From: Ruegeria sp. EL01
GTDB lineage: Bacteria > Pseudomonadota > Alphaproteobacteria > Rhodobacterales > Rhodobacteraceae
NCBI RefSeq assembly: GCF_900313035.1
Contig: NZ_OMPS01000048.1
Span: forward strand, 227,630 to 291,629
Reading direction: 5' to 3'
DNA length: 64,000 nt
The translations under genes and the position numbers were made by a program. The notes under the pieces were generated by a model. It was not told the DNA's origin. It was given only the letters and a program-made list of their open reading frames with translations, and did no database searches. Shown piece by piece: positions 1 to 9,470 of this stretch. Each line of letters begins with the position of its first letter. The first letter of the stretch is position 1.

Positions 1-100
1 GCAACTGTGGTTGGATGCCGCAACCGCGCCGATCTGATACCGGACTGTTACACAGACCGGGCTGAGGAGAGGCCCTGACACGACGAGAGTAGGAGTAGAA

Positions 101-442
101 ATGACTGAGATCACGATCCAAAAAGCGCCCGGCAAATGGAGCGTCCGCTCGGGCGGGGCGATTCTGGGCGAAACAAACAACGCGCTGGAATTGCACGAAG
201 GCGATCTGGATCCTGTGATCTATTTTCCACGCTCGGACATCGCGATGGCGTTTCTGGATCAGACCGACAAGGTAACCCATTGCCCGCACAAGGGCGACGC
301 AACACATTTTTCCATCGTCAACAAATCTTCGGTGACGGAAAACGCGGCGTGGAGTTATGAAAATCCGATCCCGGCCGTGGCCCAGATCAAAGGGTATCTG
401 GCATTTTATGCACTGGAATCGGTGAACGTCGAACAGATCTAA
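101..442 (+). CDS. DUF427 domain protein
   Basis: This 113-residue protein matches the DUF427 family: the tract HCPHKGDATHFSI and the following W-S-Y-E-NP segment are the conserved core of that small, compact beta-rich domain, and the length is normal for the single-domain form. The biochemical role of the family is not established. The ATG at 101 follows a purine-rich stretch (GAGAGTAGGAGTAGAA) containing a good AGGAG ribosome site. The preceding 100 bases hold no gene that can be assigned; open frames there run off the window edge and end at positions 37 or 78, so the tail of an upstream gene is possible. Confidence 0.85.
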   Translation: MTEITIQKAPGKWSVRSGGAILGETNNALELHEGDLDPVIYFPRSDIAMAFLDQTDKVTHCPHKGDATHFSIVNKSSVTENAAWSYENPIPAVAQIKGYLAFYALESVNVEQI

Positions 443-450
443 TCTGTGAA

Positions 451-479
451 AGGTCCGAGTAGCCAACGCAGTCGGACCT
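451..479. terminator. Hairpin between convergent genes
   Basis: An 8-bp perfect inverted repeat (AGGTCCGA / TCGGACCT, 13-nt loop) lies between the convergent ends of the DUF427 gene and the XRE regulator. Neither side has a strong U-run (minus side reads TTTC), so it is a weak or factor-assisted terminator candidate. Confidence 0.4.
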
Positions 480-490
480 GCCGCTATTTC

Positions 491-697
491 TTAGTCAGGC
501 TCGAAACTCAGGATATCGCCTGGCTGACACTCAAGATACTTGCAGATCGCGTCCAGTGTCGAAAACCGGACGCCTTTTATTTTGCCTGATTTGATCAGCG
601 AAAGGTTCGTCTCGGACAACCCGATTGCGGCCGCCAATTCCCGCGAGGAGACTTTGCGCTTTACTAGCATCAGGTCGAGATTCACCTGAATGGTCAT
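491..697 (-). CDS. XRE-family HTH regulator (YozG-like)
   Basis: A 68-residue DNA-binding protein that is almost entirely one helix-turn-helix: MLVKRKVSSRELAAAIGLS then a recognition-helix region (TNLSLIKSGKIKGVRF) and the tail YLECQPGDILSF, typical of the Cro/C1 YozG-type group. The open frame extends upstream, but the ATG at 697 has AAGGGGGAC just before it and gives the usual length. It starts 10 bp after the DUF2975 membrane gene on the same strand, so the two are very probably co-transcribed. YozG-like regulators are commonly paired with DUF2975 proteins; the regulator may be controlled by the membrane partner (inference). Confidence 0.85.
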   Translation of the reverse strand: MTIQVNLDLMLVKRKVSSRELAAAIGLSETNLSLIKSGKIKGVRFSTLDAICKYLECQPGDILSFEPD

Positions 698-707
698 GCA
701 GTCCCCC

Positions 708-1217
708 TTAGAGAAAATGTTTGTTTTCATCTTCGGCCTGCCAGGCACGCCCAAGCGTTTGCGAGATCGCCAGCAACACAACACCGGTTATGGCAAAGAT
801 AATATCCAGATCCAGCGGGTCCCAGCCAAACTCGAATCCTTCGGTCGACTCCAAACCGATCACGATCAGGTACGGTATCACGGCTGAAATGACGTTGTAC
901 CCAATCCAGAACCCGATCAGCCCCCAGGCCATGCGACGCAGATTGCGCGCCAGATCGCGAAAATCCTGATCCTGCCCGCCGTTCAGAATTGACCAGGCGC
1001 CACGAAACGCTCCTGCCAGTGACAGTAGCGCAAGAAGGGTCAGTACCAGTCCGATAATCAACGTCCAAACTGGCGGGGACGAAGGTTGCGTCGGAAAATC
1101 GAACATTTCCCATATCTCGTTGTGAAGGCCCAATATTTGGCCAAGCCAGAGGAAGCCAAAAATAAAGAAATAGTAGGTCGTGCTTACCGCCATCGCCGCT
1201 TTTGCAAGAAACGTCAT
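708..1217 (-). CDS. DUF2975 membrane protein
   Basis: A 169-residue integral membrane protein with four predicted transmembrane stretches (about residues 10-32, 50-75, 95-120 and 138-155) and the four-helix layout of DUF2975. The central RDLARNLRRMAWGLIGFW segment is typical of the family. It is directly upstream of, and same-strand with, the small XRE regulator, an arrangement seen often for DUF2975. Function unknown. The first 160 bp upstream, shared divergently with the lipoprotein gene at 1378, are AT-rich and likely carry both promoters. Confidence 0.8.
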   Translation of the reverse strand: MTFLAKAAMAVSTTYYFFIFGFLWLGQILGLHNEIWEMFDFPTQPSSPPVWTLIIGLVLTLLALLSLAGAFRGAWSILNGGQDQDFRDLARNLRRMAWGLIGFWIGYNVISAVIPYLIVIGLESTEGFEFGWDPLDLDIIFAITGVVLLAISQTLGRAWQAEDENKHFL

Positions 1218-1377
1218 CGAACCTCCTGTGTTGCCGAGCGTACTTATCGCAACTCGTCAAGTATGCAAACCCTTACTTCGTATTATTTAAATAAAACATA
1301 AAAAACTCATTGAAAAGCATTGATGCGTTCACTAGATCCATTGCCGAATACTTCGATCACTCTAAGAAAAGGACAAA

Positions 1378-1746
1378 ATGATGAAACTCACCAATTCTTG
1401 CAGCCTGTTGATGATTGGGCTGACAGTCGCGGCCTGTTCGGAAAATGCGGACACATTGATCGTGGATGGCCAGAAAAAAGCGAATTTCCAATCTGATCTG
1501 ACGGCCTGCCAGCAGGTGTCGCTACAGCGTGAAAAATCCAATAGCGGTGCTATCACAGGCGCAGTGGTTGGAGGACTGATCGGCGCAGCTGAGGCAGGTA
1601 GTGGTGACGCACTTGCAGGGCTTGGCGTTGGTGCAGCGGTTGGCGGTCTCGTGGGAACAGTAGAGGACTCGGCCGACACTGAAGAAGCCCGAGGCGGTAT
1701 TGTATTTAACTGTATGCGCGGTCGAGGCCACAATGTTGTTGGCTAG
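1378..1746 (+). CDS. Glycine-zipper lipoprotein
   Basis: A 122-residue predicted outer-membrane or periplasmic lipoprotein: signal sequence with lipobox VAAC (Cys20), then a mature region containing a glycine-zipper stretch (SGAITGAVVGGLIGAAEAG, about residues 58-76, and GVGAAVGGLVG). It ends in NCMRGRGHNVVG, and a second gene at 22600-22980 ends almost identically (NCMRGRGYNVVG) with the same architecture, so the two are paralogues. RBS AAGGA precedes tandem ATGs at 1378/1381. The 3' end overlaps the next lipoprotein gene by 14 bp, suggesting coupling. Function unknown; glycine zippers often mediate membrane association or oligomerisation. Confidence 0.75.
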   Translation: MMKLTNSCSLLMIGLTVAACSENADTLIVDGQKKANFQSDLTACQQVSLQREKSNSGAITGAVVGGLIGAAEAGSGDALAGLGVGAAVGGLVGTVEDSADTEEARGGIVFNCMRGRGHNVVG

Positions 1747-2359
1747 AAAAGGTCTTTCGCTGCGTGGCCGACGCCTGAGTCGCTATGCTGCCGCAATGGC
1801 GGCAATGGCGGCGATATTGATGGCGGGGTGCACGCAGATGTCCGTCCTGGCGTGGAATCAGGTCCCAATGACTGAATTCCACGTCGACGGCACGCGGTTG
1901 TATATGCAGGGGGCTATCAACTCGAAGACGCTGAAACAGTTTGAAGACGTTTATGCCAAGCATCCCAACATCAAGACGTTGGTCGAACTGGATGTTCCTG
2001 GATCGCTTGATGATGACACCATGATTGCGCTGGCCTACCGAGTACGAGAGCTGGGTCTGAACACCCATCTTGAAGCTTCCAGCCTGATCCAGTCAGGCGG
2101 GGTGGATCTGTTTCTGGCGGGTGTCCGTCGCACCATGGCGCCCGGCGCGCAGATTGGCGTGCATTCTTGGTCAGACGGATCGCGCGACGCGAAAGACTAT
2201 CCCCGCGATGCCCCCGAACACGAACAGAACCGGTTGTACATCGAGCGCATGCTGGGCGATGATTCATTCTATTGGTTCACAATCTATGCCGCGCCCGCCG
2301 ATGACATACACTTCATGTCGAGTACCGAGATCAAGAAATACGGGTTGTTGTCGAGATAG
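1733..2359 (+). CDS. ClpP-fold-like lipoprotein (COG3904 type)
   Basis: From the ATG at 1733 this is 208 residues: a basic n-region, hydrophobic core and lipobox (MAGC, Cys33), then a domain with the pattern SSLIQSGGVDLFLAGVRR followed by APGAQIGVHSW. This resembles the COG3904 group of periplasmic ClpP/crotonase-fold proteins, in which a serine (here Ser121) precedes the G-V-x-R strand and a histidine follows (His144). Whether it is an active protease is not shown by sequence. An upstream in-frame ATG at 1700 is less likely because it would bury the signal peptide. The gene overlaps the preceding lipoprotein by 14 bp and is followed by a strong terminator. Confidence 0.65.
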   Translation: MLLARKGLSLRGRRLSRYAAAMAAMAAILMAGCTQMSVLAWNQVPMTEFHVDGTRLYMQGAINSKTLKQFEDVYAKHPNIKTLVELDVPGSLDDDTMIALAYRVRELGLNTHLEASSLIQSGGVDLFLAGVRRTMAPGAQIGVHSWSDGSRDAKDYPRDAPEHEQNRLYIERMLGDDSFYWFTIYAAPADDIHFMSSTEIKKYGLLSR

Positions 2360-2388
2360 CCACCCGAATGGCCCTAATCGATTTGACC

Positions 2389-2428
2389 GCAGGCACGTAG
2401 ATTTCAACTCGCGTGCCTGCTGCTTTTT
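2389..2428 (+). terminator. Rho-independent terminator
   Basis: A 9-bp perfect stem (GCAGGCACG / CGTGCCTGC, 14-nt loop) is followed by TGCTTTTT. It lies 30 bp after the lipoprotein gene and ends that transcription unit. Confidence 0.8.
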
Positions 2429-2562
2429 AATCGGCACATATCCTCTCCGTTTCGCGAACGTCTAAAAGTGGTGAGATCCGATCACATGCTGCTCACGCGG
2501 CTGTGGCATGCATGTGAGCGTCCCTGCGTGCATATTGGACCTGAACAGAAAGGGAGCGGGCC

Positions 2563-3930
2563 ATGTCGATTTCTCGTCGCAGCTTTGTTGGATTGGCCGG
2601 GGCTGGCGCATTAGCTCCGGCTGCGCTTTGGGCCCAACAGGACCCGGTGCTTGAGGCGGTTCGCAGCACGCTTTATGGCGCCCGGACCGAGTTTGAGGCG
2701 CACATGGCGTTTCTAAAGGATCGCGGCAACCCTGACGTTGTCCCGGCCCTGCTAACGGGCATGCGGTTTTCTGACAGGCGAAGAGGCAACATCGTCGAAG
2801 TGATGGAGGCTCTGACAGGTCAGCAACTGGGTACCGACTGGTTCGAATGGATGTTGTGGCAGGAACGCAACCCGCAGGTGGTACCCCACCCATCCCTGAT
2901 CCCGTTCAAACGCGAAGTTCTACTGGGTGTCGATTCCAATTTCGATGTGTTCCTGCGACCAGAATATCTGCAACACAACAAGATGAAGATCAGGCTGGGA
3001 GAGATCGCCTGGGGTGGGGTGCGCAAGGATGGCATCCCGTCTCTGGACAACCCAACACTGATTTCCGCCGCACGCGCCAGCTATATGAAGGGTGACGATC
3101 TGGTGTTTGGCGTGGCGATCAACGGGGATGAACGGGCTTACCCCCTGCGGATCATGGGTTGGCACGAGATGTTCAATGATGTGATCGGCGGCGTGCCGGT
3201 TGCCTTGGCTTACTGTACCCTATGCGGTTCGGGCATCCTGTTTGAAACGCAGGTTCAGGGACGGAAGAAACCGCTGGTGTTTGGCTCATCCGGGTTCCTG
3301 TATCGATCCAACAAGCTGATGTTCGATCGCGCGACACATTCGCTGTGGAACCAATATACCGGAAAACCGGTGGTGGGGCCGCTTGTGGATAGCGGGATAG
3401 CCCTAAAGCAGCGCCCTGTTGTTATCACGACCTGGGACAGCTGGACGTCCTCGCATCCGCGCACGCGGGTTTTGTCGTTGAAGACAGGACATCGCCGCAA
3501 CTATGGGTCGGGTGTTGTTTACCGGGACTATTTTGCGTCAAGCGAGTTGATGTTTCCAGCGCTGGTAGATCAGTCCAGGCATCAGCAGAAGGATTACGTG
3601 TTTGCGGTGCGCCAATTTGGGGCGGCGCGGGCATGGCCGTTGGATGCGTTCAAGCGAACCCCGGTGATCAATGACGCCATCGCCGGCCGTCCGTTGGTTT
3701 TGATCGGTGATCCGGCCGAGCGCAGTGTCCGGGCCTATGAACGCAAATCCCACAAATTCAGCGCGTCAGGGCGCGGGTTGCGGGATGCCACTGGGTCTGA
3801 CTGGACCGTCACGGAAGAGGCGATTGTAAGTGTGGATGGCACACGGTTGCCGCGGGTGGCTGGTCATATCTCGTACTGGTTCGCGTGGGACAACTATCTG
3901 GGCGACGCCGCAAGCGTGTATGACGGCTGA
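2563..3930 (+). CDS. DUF3179 protein with Tat signal
   Basis: A 455-residue exported protein. The N-terminus SRRSFVGLAGAG with an ALWAQ cleavage region is a twin-arginine signal. The DUF3179 domain covers most of the rest: DLVFGVAINGDERAYPLRIM, WHEMFNDVIGG, and the cysteine pair in ALAYCTLCGSG (CxxC), which in an exported protein could bind a metal or be redox active (inference). RBS AAAGGGAGCGGGCC precedes the ATG. It is monocistronic and its 3' end converges on the chloride channel gene, 3 bp apart. The family has no established biochemical function. Confidence 0.85.
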   Translation: MSISRRSFVGLAGAGALAPAALWAQQDPVLEAVRSTLYGARTEFEAHMAFLKDRGNPDVVPALLTGMRFSDRRRGNIVEVMEALTGQQLGTDWFEWMLWQERNPQVVPHPSLIPFKREVLLGVDSNFDVFLRPEYLQHNKMKIRLGEIAWGGVRKDGIPSLDNPTLISAARASYMKGDDLVFGVAINGDERAYPLRIMGWHEMFNDVIGGVPVALAYCTLCGSGILFETQVQGRKKPLVFGSSGFLYRSNKLMFDRATHSLWNQYTGKPVVGPLVDSGIALKQRPVVITTWDSWTSSHPRTRVLSLKTGHRRNYGSGVVYRDYFASSELMFPALVDQSRHQQKDYVFAVRQFGAARAWPLDAFKRTPVINDAIAGRPLVLIGDPAERSVRAYERKSHKFSASGRGLRDATGSDWTVTEEAIVSVDGTRLPRVAGHISYWFAWDNYLGDAASVYDG

Positions 3931-3933
3931 GGG

Positions 3934-5619
3934 TCAGGAATGTTCCTCGGCCGCTGTTGCTGCCAACGCCCGGTTATAAGCCTTGAGCGCATCCACGTGA
4001 TAAAGCGCGCCAACGGGTGTTTCATGGCCATCATCATCGACAATAACCACGGGAATACACGGGATGTCGTCGCGGTCGAAATAGGGCATCGCGGCTTCGA
4101 GGGTGGCGCTGGCTTTGACGCAAAACCCCTGATCGATCAGGAGCTGCGCCTCATCCTTTGAAATTGAACGAGGATCGCCCATCGGGCGCATCACGGCCCC
4201 TGCCCTGAGCATGGCCAACAAATAGGCTTGCGGCCCAGCGGCCAAGTGCACGTTGCGACGTTCCAGCTGGGTCAGGAAGAACGAACGGTCGACCAGGCGA
4301 GATGCCAGCGCGGTGGACATCGAAACTGACACCATCACGGCCAGACCGATCTGCCAATCTCCGGTCAGTTCGAACACGATGAGCGTGGTCGATATTGGTG
4401 CGCCCAGAACGGCGGCAGCCACAGCACCCATGCCAGCAAAAGCATAGAGCGTATGGGTGCCCGACACCTCCGGCAGCAATCCGGTAGCAATCAGACCAAA
4501 AGCCAACCCGGTCAGCGCGCCAATCATCAATGATGGGGAAAACACGCCGCCGCCCATGCGCCCACCCATGGTGATCGCCACCGCCACAGTCTTGAGCACG
4601 GCAAACAGGATTGCCGTTGTCAGCACCAGATCGCCGGTCAGGGCACGGATCGTGGTTTCGTACCCAACACCGATGATATGAGGAAACCAGATCGCCAAAA
4701 GGCCCAGCATCGCGCCGGACACCCCCGGCCGCAGCCACCGCGGCAGGGACAGGCGATTCTGGACATGGTTTCCCATATCCTCGGCAAAGAAGATCGAGCG
4801 CATCAGCAGTACTGCCACAAAACCGCAGATCAGACCGAGGATCAGAAAGGCCGGTAGCTCGACGTAGAATTGCAGCGACCCGGGCGTTTCCAGCGCAAAC
4901 TCTGTTACGTCGCCATATTCAAGTCGGTTAATCACCGTCCCCGCGACCGAGGCAATGACGATTGGCGCAAACGCATGCACGGCGAAGTGGCGCAGCACAA
5001 CCTCGAGCGCGAACAGGGCCCCGGCGATGGGCGCGTTAAAGCTGGCGGAAACAGCGGCGGCAACAGCGCAGCCCAGCAGGTCGCGTCCGGTGATGCCATC
5101 AGCGTGAATGCGGTTGCTGACCCAGGTCGAGATGACACCCGCCATATGGACCACCGGCCCCTCTCTCCCGGTGGAACCGCCCGTGCTGAGCGTGATCAAC
5201 GAGGCAAAGAAGGACGCGATACCAGCTTTGGTTTCGACCCGCCCATCGGTCACAGCAGAGCCTTCCATCACATCTGCCACTGATCGAACGCGCGCGTCAT
5301 CGGTGAACTTATGCAGGATGACCCCGACGATTAAACCGCCGAAAATGGGGGTGATCAGGATCAGAAACCACGGTAGTTTTTCGACGTGGCTGTGCAGCAG
5401 CAGAATGTCTTCGGTTTCGTAAACATAGGCCTGCAATGCCTGGATCGCCTTACGAAATCCAAGCGCCATGAAGCCCGCGGCAATTCCGATGATCAGTGCG
5501 ATGAACCAGAACTGAATCTGACTGGGCCCCCGGCGCAGCATCACCCGCCAAGCATCCTTGATCGCGGCCAAAGCCTGACTAAGCTGGTTGCGCAGAACGG
5601 TGCGGGTAGATTGGGTCAT
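3934..5619 (-). CDS. CLC-type chloride channel/transporter
   Basis: A 561-residue inner-membrane CLC protein with about ten or more hydrophobic helices. The family motif GREGP (in STGREGPVVHMAG) supplies the gating glutamate, and GGGVFSPSL matches the GxFxP ion-pathway motif. The classical GSGIP motif is replaced (around VMEGSAVTDGR), as in a divergent prokaryotic subgroup, so anion selectivity is uncertain. The last about 90 residues (RSISKDEAQ to PVGALYHVDAL) resemble a degenerate CBS-like regulatory module. It converges with the DUF3179 gene; nothing else suggests an operon. Confidence 0.88.
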   Translation of the reverse strand: MTQSTRTVLRNQLSQALAAIKDAWRVMLRRGPSQIQFWFIALIIGIAAGFMALGFRKAIQALQAYVYETEDILLLHSHVEKLPWFLILITPIFGGLIVGVILHKFTDDARVRSVADVMEGSAVTDGRVETKAGIASFFASLITLSTGGSTGREGPVVHMAGVISTWVSNRIHADGITGRDLLGCAVAAAVSASFNAPIAGALFALEVVLRHFAVHAFAPIVIASVAGTVINRLEYGDVTEFALETPGSLQFYVELPAFLILGLICGFVAVLLMRSIFFAEDMGNHVQNRLSLPRWLRPGVSGAMLGLLAIWFPHIIGVGYETTIRALTGDLVLTTAILFAVLKTVAVAITMGGRMGGGVFSPSLMIGALTGLAFGLIATGLLPEVSGTHTLYAFAGMGAVAAAVLGAPISTTLIVFELTGDWQIGLAVMVSVSMSTALASRLVDRSFFLTQLERRNVHLAAGPQAYLLAMLRAGAVMRPMGDPRSISKDEAQLLIDQGFCVKASATLEAAMPYFDRDDIPCIPVVIVDDDGHETPVGALYHVDALKAYNRALAATAAEEHS

Positions 5620-5709
5620 TGGCCCTCGGGGATCATGTCGTATCCCTTAGTAAGCCACGGAGCGTTCATATAAAAGTGCGATAGCGGCCGCGCGTGGTAG
5701 CGAGTTGTT

Positions 5710-7359
5710 TCAGGCTTGCAGCAAAGCGCGGGCTGCGGCGCGGGCCTCGTCCGTTATTGTGTCACCTGCAACCATGCGCGCGATCTCGTCCACCCGGTCG
5801 GGATCCGCCAGAGGGGTGACGGTAGACAGGGTCTGCCCGCCGGTGACATGCTTCTGAACACGCCAGTGATGCGCGGCCCGGGCGGCAACCTGCGGCGAGT
5901 GGGTGACAACCAGCACCTGCCCGCCTTGTGCCAGTGACGCCAGACGTCGCCCTACTGCGTCAGCGGTGGCGCCCCCGACGCCGCGATCAATCTCATCAAA
6001 GATCATTGTGCGGGCACTGTCATCACCGGACAGACACACCTTAAGCGCCAGCAGAAAGCGGCTCAGTTCCCCGCCCGAGGCGATCTTGTTCAGCGGTCCC
6101 GACGGTGCACCCGGGTTGGTGGCGACTGTGAATGCAACCGCATCAGTTCCTTCAGGGCCGGGATCGGTGGTGGTGATTTCGGTCTGAAACACCGCGCGTT
6201 CCATTTTCAGCGGTGCCAATTCTTCCATGACGGCGGCATCCAGCTGCCCAGCCGCCGATTTTCGCGCAGCACTCAGCGCATTGGCTGCATCATCATATTC
6301 AGTTTGCGCCGCGCCCATAGCAGCGCGTTTGTCAGCAAGATCCGCATCACCTGCATCCAGCCGGTTGAGCCGGTTCCTCAGCGTTTCGGCGAAGCCACCC
6401 AGTTCATCCGGCACAACATCGTGCTTGCGGGCCAATGCGCGGATCGCGAACAGTCGTTCTTCGGCGGCTTCAAGTTCAGCCGGGTTGAAATCCAGGGCCT
6501 GAAGGCAGGCGCTGACACCATCCTGCGCCTCGCCCAATTCGATCATGGCCCGCCCCAGCGCAGCAACGGGGCCTTCCAGTTGCCCGCCTGCATGGTCGGA
6601 TACACCTTCGAGCCAGCGCACCGCGTCGACCATGGCGCCCTCGGCCCCGTCCCCACCCAACAAATCAAAGGCGCGGGCGACATCGTCACGGATGCGTTCT
6701 GCCCCTTGCATCATTCGGCGGCGCGCGTCGAGATCGGCATCCTCGCCCGGCTGGGGATCAAGTTGATCCAGTTCCGCCACAGCGTGGCGCAGAAATTCTT
6801 CTTCGGCGCGCATACTCGCCAATGCCGCTTCGGTCTCGGCCAGCGCTTTGCGTGTGCGGGACAGGTCAACCCATGCGGTGCGCACGGCATGTAGGTGACT
6901 CGAAAGCTGGGCATAGGTGTCCAACATCACCCGGTGGCCGCGCGGGTTCAGCAGGCCACGATCATCATGCTGGCCATGCAATTCGATTAGGGTTTCAGAC
7001 AGGGCCCGCAACACCTCGCCAGAACAGCGACGGTCATTGACCCAGGCCGTCTTGCGCCCTTCGGCGGTGTTGACACGACGTAGGATCAGCTCTTCCCCGC
7101 CGGGCAGACCGGCCTCAGCAAGGATTTCGTGGGCAGGATGATCCGCGGGCAGTTCGAATTCTGCCACGACCTCGCCCTGCGCGGCCCCCTGACGGACCAG
7201 TTCAGCCCGTCCACGCCAACCAAGCACAAAGCCCAGCGAATCCAGCAGGATCGATTTTCCCGCCCCGGTTTCGCCGGTCAATGCGTTCAAACCCGGTTGG
7301 AACGTTAGCTCCAACCGATCAATGATCAGCATGTCGCGGATATCGAGGGCGCGCAGCAT
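5710..7359 (-). CDS. recN: DNA repair protein RecN
   Basis: A 549-residue SMC-like ATPase used in double-strand-break repair. The Walker A GETGAGKS is near residue 35 after the usual MLRALDIRDMLIIDRLELTF start; a central coiled coil with a hinge covers about residues 150-360; the ABC signature region KIASGGELSRFLLAL and Walker B MIFDEIDRGVGG follow. The length is normal. A TTG eight codons upstream (7383) is possible, but the ATG at 7359 fits the family start. It is the last gene of the minus-strand run, 36 bp after bamD, so it is probably transcribed with it. No SOS box was recognised. Confidence 0.95.
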   Translation of the reverse strand: MLRALDIRDMLIIDRLELTFQPGLNALTGETGAGKSILLDSLGFVLGWRGRAELVRQGAAQGEVVAEFELPADHPAHEILAEAGLPGGEELILRRVNTAEGRKTAWVNDRRCSGEVLRALSETLIELHGQHDDRGLLNPRGHRVMLDTYAQLSSHLHAVRTAWVDLSRTRKALAETEAALASMRAEEEFLRHAVAELDQLDPQPGEDADLDARRRMMQGAERIRDDVARAFDLLGGDGAEGAMVDAVRWLEGVSDHAGGQLEGPVAALGRAMIELGEAQDGVSACLQALDFNPAELEAAEERLFAIRALARKHDVVPDELGGFAETLRNRLNRLDAGDADLADKRAAMGAAQTEYDDAANALSAARKSAAGQLDAAVMEELAPLKMERAVFQTEITTTDPGPEGTDAVAFTVATNPGAPSGPLNKIASGGELSRFLLALKVCLSGDDSARTMIFDEIDRGVGGATADAVGRRLASLAQGGQVLVVTHSPQVAARAAHHWRVQKHVTGGQTLSTVTPLADPDRVDEIARMVAGDTITDEARAAARALLQA

Positions 7360-7395
7360 CGGGTCTTTACCGTCCCAAGCCAAAAGCCATGACGA

Positions 7396-8268
7396 TTACA
7401 ACCACTCACCCTTGACCGTTTGACGATAGATCGTGCTGAGCCAGTTGTTGCCACGGCTCTTGAGATCCAGCCCACGCGAGGTCAGCAGCTTGTAGGCGTC
7501 ATCATACCATTCCGAAGACTGGTAGTTGTAGCCAAGGATCGCACCGGCTGTTTGGGCCTCATCCACCAGACCAAGCGACAAATACGCCTCGACCAGACGA
7601 TACAGCGCTTCGGCGGTATGCGATGTGGTCTGGAAATCCTCGACCACGACGCGGAACCGGTTGATCGCCGCGATATAGTGATCCTGGCGCAGGTAATAAC
7701 GCCCGATCTCCATTTCCTTGCCCGCCAGATGGTCAAATGCCAAGTCAAATTTCAGCACGGCCGAGGTGGCATATTCGCTGTCTGGATAGACCTCGATCAC
7801 GGTGCGCAGGGATTGTAGTGCCTGGAAGGTCAAGCCCTGATCACGACCGACCTCGTCAATCTGGTCGTAGTAGCTAAGCGCCAGAAGATATTGCGCATAG
7901 GCCGCGTCTTCATCCGTTGGATAGAAATCAATGTAACGCTGCGCAGCAGCGCGGCTTTCCTCGTAGTTCTGGTCTGAGTGAAACGAGAACGCCTGCATGA
8001 TCAGCGCGCGTTTGGCCCAATCAGAATAGGGATACAGACGCTCGACTTCCGAGAAATACCAAGCCGCGTCGTCCGAACGGTCTTGCGACAGCTCGTATTC
8101 GCCACGGGTGTAAATCTGTTCCGGCGTATAGCCTTCCAGGTTTTGACTGCGATCCGCGCCTTTGTTGCCGAACAGGCCCCCCGCGTTGCCACATGCCGTC
8201 AAAGTTGCTGCCAGAAGAATCGCGCCTGCGAATCTGACTGCCGCTTTGCTGCCAACCATACCGCCCAT
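7396..8268 (-). CDS. bamD: Outer membrane assembly lipoprotein BamD
   Basis: A 290-residue lipoprotein with lipobox LTAC near residue 26, followed by TPR-type repeats (EQIYTRGEYELSQDRSDDA, YYDQIDEV and TAEALYRLVEAYLSLG). This is the BamD/ComL architecture: the periplasmic scaffold of the BAM complex that folds beta-barrel proteins into the outer membrane. The position between lpxC and recN next to the dcw cluster is usual for alphaproteobacteria. The 118 bp between it and lpxC may hold a promoter. Confidence 0.93.
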   Translation of the reverse strand: MGGMVGSKAAVRFAGAILLAATLTACGNAGGLFGNKGADRSQNLEGYTPEQIYTRGEYELSQDRSDDAAWYFSEVERLYPYSDWAKRALIMQAFSFHSDQNYEESRAAAQRYIDFYPTDEDAAYAQYLLALSYYDQIDEVGRDQGLTFQALQSLRTVIEVYPDSEYATSAVLKFDLAFDHLAGKEMEIGRYYLRQDHYIAAINRFRVVVEDFQTTSHTAEALYRLVEAYLSLGLVDEAQTAGAILGYNYQSSEWYDDAYKLLTSRGLDLKSRGNNWLSTIYRQTVKGEWL

Positions 8269-8386
8269 CCTTGTCGTCTTAACTTAACGGGGTTCGCCCC
8301 GGATTGAGCCATGGTCTAGCACAGAAAATTCCGGTGCAAAACGCCTTATCCACGCTCTGGCATAATTGTCGTCAGAGTTGATCGGA

Positions 8387-9307
8387 TCAGGCGACTTCGG
8401 GGATTTCGTTCAGAACAAGGCCCTGCCCCGGCAAGCGCGCAGCTTGTTCAGGGGTGCAAAGGACGGGACGCACTGCGCCGGGCGTTTCGAACAGTTTGCG
8501 CAGCAAGGTATTGGTCATTGAATGCCCAGACTTGTCGCCGGTGAAGTGGCCCAGAATCGGCCCGCCTGCCAGATAGAGATCGCCCAGAGCGTCCAGCATC
8601 TTGTGGCGCACCGCCTCATCCGCGCGGCGGAAGCCGCCCGGGGTCAGAACTTCGTCGCCCTGTACAACGACCGCATTCTCCAACGTGCCGCCAAGTGCAA
8701 GACCGTTTTCACGCATGGCTTCGACATCGGTACGACGGCAGAAAGTTCGGCAATCGCTGAGTTCACGCGCAAACGATCCGTTGCGCATGTCCAGTGTTTT
8801 GGTCTGGCTGCCAATGGCGTCGTCTTCGAATTCAATATGGAAGTCGATGATCAGCCCATCAGCAGGCACGATCATCGCGCAGGCACCTTCACGCGAAGCA
8901 GTCACCTGCTTTAGGACCTCGTAAGCCAAAACCGGGCTGGCCTGACGGCGTACGCCCTTGGCCATGATGCCGCGCACGAAATCGATGGATGACCCGTCCA
9001 TGATCGGAACCTCGGGGCCATCAATCTCGATCAGTGCATTGTGCACGCCGCATCCGGCCAGAGCCGCCATGATATGTTCAACAGTAGACACCGACACACC
9101 AGCGTCATTCACCAGACGGGTGCACAGCGGCGTCCGCTCGACCACGTCATAGATCGCAGGGATGAGGGCATTGCCCAACTCAATATCCGTCCGTTTGAAC
9201 CAGATGCCGTGACCGGCGGCTGCCGGTTTCAGGACCATGTTGGCGGGTTGACCGCCATGCAGTCCGACGCCTTTGAACGTGATCGGAGATTTGAGCGTAT
9301 GTTGCAA
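8387..9307 (-). CDS. lpxC: LpxC, UDP-3-O-acyl-GlcNAc deacetylase (TTG start)
   Basis: The 306-residue zinc deacetylase of the committed step of lipid A synthesis. Zinc and catalytic motifs are present: STVEHIMAAL, HKMLDALGDLYLAG and HFTGDKSGHS. The family N-terminus (QHTLKSPITFKGVGLHGG) begins at a TTG codon (9305-9307), with GAGG about ten bases upstream and no in-frame ATG before the upstream stop, so a TTG start is the best reading. It follows ftsZ but is separated from it by a strong terminator, so it should have its own promoter in 9308-9470. Confidence 0.95.
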   Translation of the reverse strand: MQHTLKSPITFKGVGLHGGQPANMVLKPAAAGHGIWFKRTDIELGNALIPAIYDVVERTPLCTRLVNDAGVSVSTVEHIMAALAGCGVHNALIEIDGPEVPIMDGSSIDFVRGIMAKGVRRQASPVLAYEVLKQVTASREGACAMIVPADGLIIDFHIEFEDDAIGSQTKTLDMRNGSFARELSDCRTFCRRTDVEAMRENGLALGGTLENAVVVQGDEVLTPGGFRRADEAVRHKMLDALGDLYLAGGPILGHFTGDKSGHSMTNTLLRKLFETPGAVRPVLCTPEQAARLPGQGLVLNEIPEVA

Positions 9308-9470
9308 ATGATGCCTCAGAGAGTGATGTCCAGCCTGCGAGGGCTGTGTTGCACCCTCAGTTAAGGAAGCAATCGATAAGGCTCAACTCACTCTTTGTAA
9401 CCGAATGAAACATGTATGTAACAGATCGGCAAAACCCTGCTTATCCACCTATAATACTTTGGTAATAAAG